Shown here: piece after piece, positions 56,641 to 64,000 of the stretch
Layout: each line of letters begins with the position of its first letter
Numbering within the stretch: the first letter of the stretch is position 1
Assembly: GCA_039545355.1 (NCBI GenBank)
Contig: BCJJ01000005.1
Coordinates: 309,008 to 373,007, forward strand
Length of the DNA stretch: 64,000 nt
Source of the DNA: Trichosporon coremiiforme
Taxonomy: Eukaryota > Basidiomycota > Tremellomycetes > Trichosporonales > Trichosporonaceae
Direction of reading: 5' to 3'
Translations under genes and position numbers: made by a program
The notes under the pieces: generated by a model
What the model was told of the DNA's origin: nothing
The model's input: only the letters and a program-made list of their open reading frames with translations
The model's database searches: none

Positions 56641-58531
56641 CTAGTCATCCTCGTCCTCGATGCGCACGCTCCGCACCCACTCCTTGCGTAACGCGTAGAG
56701 GCGCTTCACCGCCTCCTTCTCAACCTCGTTCCAATCCTGCCCGATGACGATGCCTAATAAGGTCGCCTGCCAGAATAACTCAAAGTCGCCCTCGGTGTGA
56801 GTCGCCGAGTTCTTCGTGAGCGGGCCGATGCGGCGTGTCTTTAACCGCCCCCCGTCCTTCGTCTTGGACGACGTCTCGATCTCAAACTCCTTCGGATTGC
56901 TGTACCGGATTCGCACCTTGGTCATCGAGTTCGGCACAATCTCTAAGTTGTCCAGCTGTAAGTGGTTCGACTCGATCGAGTACACTAAGATCACGTCTGG
57001 CTGGTCTGAGCACGATATGGTCAGGTCGCCCATCTCCGTGAACACTTTAAGCTGAACGTTAGCTTCGGACACGGTCCGTGCAGCTAGCACTCACCTTCGG
57101 TGTCCTTCGCTTGTACTCGTCGACGAGGCTCAGGAGTCGGAGCCAGTACTGGCTTTCCTCCTCTCCCCAGTCCTCGGAATCGGCGAGCCGAAGGATTGTG
57201 CGGGTGCGCTGCTTCTCAGGACCACTGGAAATGGCAATCTCATCTCCAGCTTTGTTCACCCGAACGGTCGTACCTTGGAATCCAAGGGTGAGCGACACAG
57301 GGTGGGAGAGGTTGTGCACGGTGATCTTGGCTGCCGACTTCTTGTGCAGCGGAACGGCGTGCTTGGTCGGCGGCAGGCAGCTCGTTGAGATCGGCTTGAG
57401 CTGAGCCGTAATCGCCGTCGGGCTCGGGGGAGCAGTGTCGGTCGTACCTTGCGTGTTGATGGACTCGGGCACATGAGGGGGAGGGTATGATGGTGTCTGC
57501 GCCTGATGGGCCTGAGCTTGAGTGTGGTGTGCAAGCCCATCAGCCGTAACCGTGGCAATGGTGGGCAGTGGCGGCGGCGAGGTCGGTGGCGTCAGAGGGA
57601 GATGGACGGGTTGTGTCATAGCGCTTGAATCCACGATCATGGAGTGGCGTCCCAAGTGGTTCGCACTCTGGTCAGCCTTACTCTGGGGCTGAGGGGCGAT
57701 GTGCGTTCCTGAGGCGGAACGGTGAGTTGGTTCGGGCATGCGCCGGCGCGCAAGTTCAGCCTGCTCGAGCAGGTACGGGTCGATTTTTGACTCTGGCGTC
57801 TTGACCCGACGCAGCAGACTTTTCGTAGACTTGAGCGGCTTGTCAACAGACGTCGTCGAAACGTCGAGCGTTCGTGATCGCCGCGCTCGCCATCCGTCCT
57901 CGAGCTGTCGAAGCATCGGTGGCGTATCCTGGAAGGCTAGTCTGAGCTGTTTGATCGCTAATGCCGGTGGGGTCGCACTGATACGTCGACTAGACTCTTC
58001 GATGAACGTTGTTGAGTGTCGTCGATTCGCGAGCGGTGCTGTCGGCGTCGAATCTGGTGTCTCGAGATACGAGGGCGGGTCGACAGGCTCAACCGGGTCG
58101 GTGTACTGTGTGAGGGCGGGCGTAGACGAAGACGGGTCCTGGAAGCGAACGGAGCCCTTTTGAGTGTTCGATCTTCGGATGATGGTTACCTTGACAGAGT
58201 CAGAGTCGGGGGTCGGAAAGTCTGAAGTAGTTGGAAGGGCAGGTGTCGAGCTCGGAGGCTTCGGATTCGAAGGGTAGACTGGAAGTGTGGAGGTCGACGA
58301 GTTGCGTACGTTGGTAGGGACTGGAACGATTGCAGACAGGCCACCTGGACCGCCTCCCAGAGCACTGAGACCTGCACCCAGCCCTCCGGTGAGACCTCGA
58401 CCCGAGTGACGAGGACGCGAAGGACCCGAACCTGAGGCTGCAGAGAAGGTCTGTGCTTTTGCCTTTGCGGTCTTTGGGCGTTGCCGTGTCCTGAACGCCG
58501 ACGGTATCGATAGTGTGACATCCATCTTCAT
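56641..58531 (-). CDS. unrecognised 615-aa protein with a conserved-looking C-terminal domain
   Basis: Two exons, 57095-58531 and 56641-57051, joined by a 43-nt intron. The first 360 residues are Ser/Thr/Pro-rich and disordered, with many SP/TP sites and short conserved-looking islands (KVTIIRRSNTQKGSVRFQD; KSTKSLLRRVKTPE). From about residue 395 a folded domain seems to start: AAKITVHNLSHPVSLTLGFQG, ILRLADSEDWGEEESQYWLR, then, across the junction, KVFTEMGDLTISC, LDNLEIVPNSMTKVRIRY and EGDFELFWQATLLGIVIGQDW. It looks like a beta-rich, possibly duplicated module, faintly like a polo box, but I cannot name it. No signal peptide or membrane segment is seen. A cytoskeletal, spindle-pole or signalling scaffold would fit; this is a guess. 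Confidence 0.65.
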
Positions 58532-60306
58532 GATTGTTTGACGTCGTTATATCGACGCTTGTCCGTCGAGTCGCTCGGGGAACTGATTGGGACGGTGTGT
58601 CGACGATATATGCTTGGGTCCAGACGCGATAGACGGTATCAGGATCGCAATTGTGTCATATGGATTACAACGTTGTGGGGATGTGTTTACTGAATTGAGC
58701 GACGAGATGAGCGAGGTCGGGAATCGGGGAGTTCGGCAGTGGGGAGTAGAATAGTATCGAGTCTTTGGTGTTGCGGCTGCCGTCGAGTTGTGAATGCTGA
58801 TCGAGAGATGTGCAGAGGGAAGAAGAGATGGACGACGCAGCTGGCTTGGCCGCTGACCACTGGCCGCCGCTGTCCACGGTCTACGGCGGCGGACGACAGC
58901 TGGTGTTAGCCTGGACTCCAACTTTGGACTGGACCGGTGTGTCCGCTTTGCTTTGTCTCGGGGTTTTGGTTCTCGGCCATGACCGTGGGTCCATTGGGTC
59001 CTGCAAAGGCTAAGACAGGCATGCCTGGGTATTCATGACTTGGTTTGGTGACCGACCCGGCTCGGCCCTGTACGCAGTGTACCTGCCGAACGACTGTACG
59101 ACTGGGCCAGCCGGGCAGCGGGGCACGAACCAGCCGGCGTATGGCCCCAGGAGGCCAACGGCGAGCGCAGTCTGAGTCTCAGCCGAGGAGCGCGAGGAGT
59201 GGGACACACCAAGTCTAAAGGCATCTAACCCACCTAACGTGCGCGCTAGCGATGGGACTGGCTTTTACAGGAACACGCCTACCCCCTAAGTCATCCTTAG
59301 CATCCTTAACTTGTCGCCTCCTATTCTGGTGTGGGCTCCCTGCGAACCGGCCCAGATGCTGCTGCAAGCGAGCGCTGCTAACGCGCTGATACGCTGCGGT
59401 CTGCGGCCCTGCGGTGCCGAGTGACCAAGAGCACGCAGCACGCAGGCACATAGGCGCAGCGTCCGCAGTACTGGGACAGAAGGGCGCAGAAGCACCGAAG
59501 CAGTATGAACATGTGCTGCATGCTCTCGGGAACGTTTGGACGAGCCGAAGTGTGCGCAACGCAAAACAGCAGGACTAGACCGCTCCGGACGCGCTGTACA
59601 TCATGATCACGTACATGAGCACGCGGGTTCGTGATAAGGCCAACTCTGCACGGAATCAGGTCCAGGTCGCGTTGCGAGATCTGACACGCGCGGGGTGTGC
59701 ATTTGCGCGTAACCAGCATTGGCCAGTTTGGGTGTGATTCTTGCGCGTCTCGCGCCGACAAGGTGACAAGGTTCACGCTCAAACTCTTCCACTCGGAGCG
59801 AGCACGAGATGGTCGAATCGATGCCTTGGCTGCTCGACTCCAGGAACCGTTCGGTACTGAGTACGCAATCTCAGGGCACCACCGGGCATCTGCTCCCGGG
59901 CCATCGTGGGCCAGAGACACCCTGAATGGCGCCTGACTGCTCCTGAGCGCCTCGAGCACCTGAGCTCCTGCTGCAAGAGGTCCGTGCACCCAGTCCCTGG
60001 CCCTGTCGTTCGATGTCTGTCTACGACGAGCCCTGGGTGGGTGCGAAGTGACGGCGCCCGTGGGAGACTTTTTTCTTGCATCATGTAAATCCCTGGCCAC
60101 GCGAAATAGGCATGGACGCTGCTGAAATTCGCATGGCAGCAGAAAGGCCTGCCAGATCGTTAACGCCGATAGGACTGGGAATTATCGCCGACAGACATGT
60201 TGCAGGCAGCTGCTACACAGGTTCGACAGGCGAGCATCCCAGACTTCTTCTCACTATCCAACAAGCGTATTCCTGCTGAATCCAGCTTAAATCGGTTTAC
60301 GACAAA
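58532..60306. other. 1.8 kb divergent intergenic region
   Basis: It lies between the divergent unnamed gene and RPP2. It includes pyrimidine/purine-biased leader sequence near 58530-58800 and C-rich stretches. No gene, RNA or repeat family is recognised. Confidence 0.4.
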
Positions 60307-60636
60307 GTGAGCACTCCTCCCCGCGGTGACCAGCGCGACTACTTCGACGACGGCGGCTTCGCTTTCGACAGGCTTCTCGGTGTTGGAACGGAAAGTCGGA
60401 AAGGAAGAAGGTCTTGGGCAGTGATCGAAATTTCGACTTGGGATGTTGGGACTTGTGTGCGGAGGCCACTGAGCCGTACCACACGGCAGCGAGAGATGGA
60501 ATGGGACTCGAAGACGACGGAATCGACAGTAACCCGACAATGAAGATGGAAACGCTTGAAAAGTCGAAGTGAAGCCAGCCGTCGAAGATTTTGCCTCGGT
60601 CACCTGCCGCCCTCGGTTTCACAGCTGACAGACCAG
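60307..60636 (+). other. probable 5'-leader intron of RPP2
   Basis: A GTGAGC donor at 60307 and the acceptor CTGACAGACCAG ending at 60636 define a 330-nt intron. The initiator ATG follows the junction directly. The arrangement matches that seen in RPS8. No snoRNA boxes were found. Confidence 0.5.
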
Positions 60637-61079
60637 ATGAAGCACATCGCCGCTTACCTCCTCCTCCAGAACGGTGGCAACGCCTCCCCCTCTGCCGCCG
60701 ACGTCAAGTCTCTCCTCGAGACCGTCGGCATTGAGTCCGACGCCGCCCAGCTCGACAAGCTCATCTCCGAGCTTGAGGGCAAGGACGTCAACGAGGTGAG
60801 TCTCAGCGGTGGGCGCAGCCCGGAGCATCGGCAGTCCTCTGCTGCGTCTCCATCTGCCCTCCAATTTAATGTTGCCATCAACAGTCTGCTAACAACCACC
60901 AGCTCATCGCCGAGGGCTCCGCCAAGCTCGCTTCCGTCCCCTCGGGCGGTGCCGGTGGTGCCGCCCCCGCTGCTGGCGGTGCCGCTGCCGCCGGCGGCGA
61001 CGCCCCCGCCGCCGAGGAGAAGAAGGAGGAGGCCAAGGAGGAGTCTGACGACGACATGGGCTTCGGTCTCTTCGACTAA
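60637..61079 (+). CDS. RPP2: 60S acidic ribosomal protein P2
   Basis: Two exons, 60637-60795 and 60903-61079, encode 111 aa. [31 protein letters not shown] is the P2 N-terminal dimerisation domain. An Ala/Gly-rich hinge follows, and the end is the conserved acidic [12 protein letters not shown] shared by P0, P1 and P2, which binds elongation factors. The N-terminus and length fit P2 rather than P1. The protein forms the ribosomal stalk. The intron (107 nt) falls between the GKDVNE and LIAEGSAKL segments. Confidence 0.95.
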
Positions 61080-61881
61080 GCGTCTCGCTCTCGTCCTAGA
61101 CTTTCCACCTCCTTCGCACTCAGGGACATATCATTCGCATTTAACAAAAACGTGCATGACATGCATCTGATACCTCCACTGTAACACATACACTCTCTCG
61201 CTGCACTGTTGCATACTTGGGACGGACTGACTAACTTGTGCGGATGAGTGAGTAAGCTGGGGAGATTGCAGGACTGCAGATTTGGCGGCGAACAGCGGGA
61301 TCAGGCTGCACATTGGCGTATGATTTTCCGGCGCTCGTGTGGTCCTCCGCGCTCCCCGACGACGCGTCAATGGACCATGTTCCGCACTTCCGGAACCCTG
61401 CAAACACACATGTACACCGAATGCAGCTTCTACAGCGCCCGGCACAGTATTGCCTGGCACACGACGCGACGACGCGTGCTCAGACCGCTCCGCCCAAAAT
61501 CAGTAAGAAGATAGTGGCAGCAAGTTAAGTTTGAGGCGCTTTGACCGAAGACCATGACATAGAAAAGAAAAAGGCCAGACACACCTAATGCTGTATTGCT
61601 GTGTTTGGAGTGTGGTGCGTGTGATATTGATTCTGGGTTGAGAGTGTGGAATGTGGGTGTGGGATTGGGATGCAAGAAACGTGGACGGCGCCTGGAGTAA
61701 CGGGCAGGCGACGCGGGCGACGGGCGAGCGGAGCGAGCCTGGAGCTGCTCGCTGCTCGCTGCTCGGTCTGGGTAGGATGCGCTAACGCGTGGGCATGGGG
61801 AGAGCGTCCGAGAGCACTCGGACCGCGGGGCGGGGTGGTGAGGCGGAGAGGAGAGAGAAGCAGGCGAGCGGGCTCCCGCGC
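61080..61881. other. convergent intergenic region RPP2-CKS1
   Basis: The 3' flanks of two convergent genes. No gene or RNA is recognised. A GAGCGAGC-type GC-rich patch occurs near 61725-61760. Confidence 0.4.
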
Positions 61882-63889
61882 TTAGTGCGAGGGAAGAGGT
61901 CTCCTGAAGAGGAGGATGTGCGGCTCGGGCGCGTGCACCTCAAAGTGCTGCCATCCGAGCGACTGCGTGATGCCCAGCCCTCGCCACTCCTGCTCGTCCA
62001 GGATACGCAGCAGGCCAGAGTCGTCCTGCGCAAAGTATCTGAGCTTGTTAGCTGAACTCTCGGACGCGTTGCAGCTGTTGCGGTTGGGCGGCACGACGGG
62101 CGGGGTGGGGGTGCAGCCGTCGTACTCCGAAGCCTAGGCTGCGTCATGCGCACAGAACCGCGCGAGCTGTGTACTGCGTGTGTACTGCGCTCTTCGGGTA
62201 CGCATGTTTGCACCCAGAGACTGCAGGCACACGAGGAAGTACCGCAAGCACCGCCCAAGCGCAATCGCGGGAGACCTCGGCGTCGATGTCTCGGCGCTCG
62301 GCTCATTCCGGCTACCCAGTCTTTACCATCCGTGCCCACTTGACACTCACTGCTTGGGAATCAGCTTCAGCATCTGCTTGGGCAGGATGACGTGTCGGTA
62401 CTCGTAGTTATCGTCCGAGTCTGCATGTTAGATTGAGTCAAACGACGACTTTCAGCTGTGCGGTGAATCCCTTATCTCTCTCATCAGACTTCGGCCAAGT
62501 CGGCCTTCTTCTGTATCTGGAGCTTCTGTGGCCACATTACACACAGAAAGCAGATAATCTCTGGGAGTGCAGAGCGCTCTTCAGGACCAGGAGTGCGATC
62601 CCGTGCGGCTCCTCCCAAGTCCGCACTTCCCACTACAGTGGTGTTTATAAGTAACCGGACACTCACATGACCTTGTCGCGCGATGCCACATAACTTTTGC
62701 CGTACTGCACCGGTGCCTCTTAAACTTTGCATGCAAGATCAGTCGCGTCTTCTCCATTGACCTAGCATGATGCGGATGCCCAAATCGCCCTCAAAACGCG
62801 GTGCAATCGTCAACTATGCCCAACTTCATGGCATCAGGGCTGCACATCGCCACTTCAAAGTACCTAGAAGTTCAATCAGCGATCTTGTAGCCAAATACGA
62901 AAGGACTGGCTCCACACGCGATCTACCTNNNNNNNNNNNNNNNNNNNNNNNNNNNNNNNNNNNNNNNNNNNNNNNNNNNNNNNNNNNNNNNNNNNNNNNN
63001 NNNNNNNNNNNNNNNNNNNNNNNNNNNNNNNNNNNNNNNNNNNNNNNNNNNNNNNNNNNNNNNNNNNNNNNNNNNNNNNNNNNNNNNNNNNNNNNNNNNN
63101 NNNNNNNNNNNNNNNNNNNNNNNNNNNNNNNNNNNNNNNNNNNNNNNNNNNNNNNNNNNNNNNNNNNNNNNNNNNNNNNNNNNNNNNNNNNNNNNNNNNN
63201 NNNNNNNNNNNNNNNNNNNNNNNNNNNNNNNNNNNNNNNNNNNNNNNNNNNNNNNNNNNNNNNNNNNNNNNNNNNNNNNNNNNNNNNNNNNNNNNNNNNN
63301 NNNNNNNNNNNNNNNNNNNNNNNNNNNNNNNNNNNNNNNNNNNNNNNNNNNNNNNNNNNNNNNNNNNNNNNNNNNNNNNNNNNNNNNNNNNNNNNNNNNN
63401 NNNNNNNNGGGTCTACGGCACCAGACCTCAAAAGGATAGCATCCCAAGGATGATCAAGCGCGCTCAGATGCTCTGGAGAGAGATACCACAGAAGGAGATC
63501 AATAACTGCATCCTGACGATGTTTGACAGAATTCCACTTGTCATAGAACACGCTGGAGACAACACATTCAAGTAGCTATGCATTCGAAAGTTATACATGC
63601 CAATAGCCCTGTGTCTCAGCTTTCTTCCGATATGCTGCATGCAACAATAGCAACCGTGGTTGATGTGTCACGACGAGTCGCGCACGGAGGGGGGGTGTCC
63701 GGAAACTAAAAACCACCACTGTACTCCGAGACATCAATTCCTCCAGCTCCTTCCTCCGGTGAAGGTCCACTCACATCGGTCCGAGTACACGATTCTGTCG
63801 GTCAGCTAACCCTGTCTACTCAAGCTGTTGTCTACTCCTACGTACCGGTCGGCCCACTGCTCGAGGGTCGTAGGCTGCTTCGCGGGCAT
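61882..63889 (-). CDS. CKS1: cyclin-dependent kinase regulatory subunit Cks1
   Basis: Four exons on the minus strand, 63846-63889, 63775-63794, 62351-62420 and 61882-62038, sum to 291 nt and 96 aa. Each junction restores a family motif: WAD joined to RIVYSDR, then RY joined to [15 protein letters not shown], then LIPKQ joined to [32 protein letters not shown] and [15 protein letters not shown] are diagnostic and include the phosphate-binding arginines and the HxPEPH hinge. Cks1 binds CDK and directs multisite phosphorylation in the cell cycle. Exon 2 is only 20 nt. The intron between exons 2 and 3 (62421-63774, 1354 nt) contains a whole Tc1/mariner-type element. The promoter lies at 63890-64000, running to the window edge. 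Confidence 0.88.
62636..62662 (+). repeat. left terminal inverted repeat of the Tc1/mariner element
   Basis: It starts CAGTGGTGTTTATAAG and ends CCGGACAC. Compared with the right end the outer CAGTGGTG and the inner CCGGACAC are identical, with differences in the AT-rich middle. Confidence 0.8.
62767..63575 (+). pseudogene. Tc1-type transposase, degraded and gap-containing
   Basis: The start ([20 protein letters not shown]) and [19 protein letters not shown] form the N-terminal helix-turn-helix DNA-binding domain of Tc1-type transposases. After the 480-N gap, STAPDLKRI in the same frame corresponds to the motif that leads to the last catalytic acidic residue, but the normal PIE is not there. 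The true C-terminus ([17 protein letters not shown] to the stop at 63573-63575) is in another frame. A frame break therefore lies at about 63430-63455, so this copy is probably inactive even if the hidden part is intact. Confidence 0.75.
62929..63408. other. assembly gap (480 N)
   Basis: A run of unknown bases inside the transposon. Its true length is not known. It hides the middle of the transposase, including most catalytic residues. Confidence 0.98.
63695..63721 (-). repeat. right terminal inverted repeat of the Tc1/mariner element
   Basis: On the minus strand it starts CAGTGGTGGTTTTTAG and ends CCGGACAC. A TA follows at 63722-63723. Confidence 0.8.
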
Positions 63890-64000
63890 TGTGGTTGACT
63901 ACTTGACTTTGCTTTCCTTCTTCCTTGCTTAATCTCTGGGGGTCGGGTTGCTTCGTGCGCGTGCAGCTGTGCGCGGTGCGTGACGTCGACAGCGAGCGGA

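Larger units (their letters stand above)
62636..63721 (+). mobile_element. Tc1/mariner-type DNA transposon in a CKS1 intron
   Basis: The element begins CAGTGGTG and reaches CCGGACAC about 27 bases in; its right end carries the inverted counterpart, GTGTCCGG to CCACCACTG. Both ends are flanked by TA (62634-62635 and 63722-63723), the Tc1/mariner target-site duplication. Span is about 1.09 kb if the N run has its true length. Inside, on the plus strand, is a Tc1-type transposase. The element is oriented opposite to CKS1. The assembly gap (62929-63408) lies in its middle, as expected if similar copies exist elsewhere and blocked assembly. Confidence 0.85.

Noticed and set aside
62484..62732. minus-strand frame next to the transposon as CKS1 first exon
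   Set aside because: It crosses the transposon end and lacks the YSDRY motif; the true first two exons lie at 63775-63889 beyond the element.
1..64000. CRISPR arrays, bacterial operons or a metabolic gene cluster
   Set aside because: No regularly spaced repeats; genes are intron-containing eukaryotic genes with unrelated roles and mixed orientation.

Overview
The window is eukaryotic nuclear DNA from a fungus, most likely a basidiomycete yeast of the Tremellomycetes (Trichosporonales-like). The support is a GC-rich genome, dense genes with many short introns (most 35-60 nt, with CTNAC branch points close to YAG acceptors), multi-exon housekeeping genes, and fungal-only families such as Reg1, a Kre9-like GPI protein, Ubc6 and Gpi17. 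The order-level placement is inference. There is no bacterial, viral, plasmid or CRISPR sequence. A 480-base run of N lies at 62929-63408 and a single N at 16465.

Layout, left to right: a secreted ricin-B-lectin-like protein (646-1197); the very large TFIIIC B-block subunit (1668-8528), with Pol III-type box sequences upstream and in its first intron; a 1.8 kb non-coding stretch with direct repeats, a 37-base poly-C tract and a short upstream ORF ahead of an MFS sugar transporter (10363-12020); the mRNA-export adaptor YRA1/ALYREF (minus); ORC4 (plus); a broken second ricin-like lectin (minus); the PP1 regulatory subunit REG1 (minus); a DUF1771-Smr protein (minus); a C2H2 zinc-finger protein (minus); 4.6 kb with no recognisable gene; ribosomal protein S8 (minus); an ambiguous region at 30.7-32.2 kb; URA5 (plus); SGF73 of SAGA (minus); a Kre9-like GPI protein (plus); proteasome RPN1 (minus); ERG26 (minus); a Bet1/Sft1-type Qc-SNARE (minus); SEC11 (minus) divergent from cytosolic-type WRS1 (plus); a GH18-like secreted protein with doubtful reading frames (minus); GPI17/PIG-S (minus) divergent from UBC6 (plus); mitochondrial uS5m (minus); an unrecognised 615-aa protein (minus); ribosomal protein P2 (plus); and CKS1 (minus).

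CKS1 is the most unusual locus. Its exons 2 and 3 are separated by a 1.35 kb intron that contains a Tc1/mariner-type transposon (62636-63721) with TA flanks, terminal inverted repeats and a degraded transposase in the opposite orientation. Removing the element leaves an intron of about 270 nt.

The genes are not a pathway cluster. Themes are basic cell functions: Pol III and Pol II transcription (TFC3-like, SGF73), replication and cell cycle (ORC4, CKS1), translation (S8, P2, uS5m, TrpRS), secretion and ER work (SEC11, SNARE, GPI17, UBC6, ERG26), glucose uptake and repression (sugar transporter, REG1) and cell wall. Exon structures were assembled by hand by matching reading phase, splice signals and family patterns. 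Most multi-exon genes gave a total length divisible by three, which is good internal support. Where frames did not close cleanly (second lectin, GH18-like gene, transposase) this is stated.
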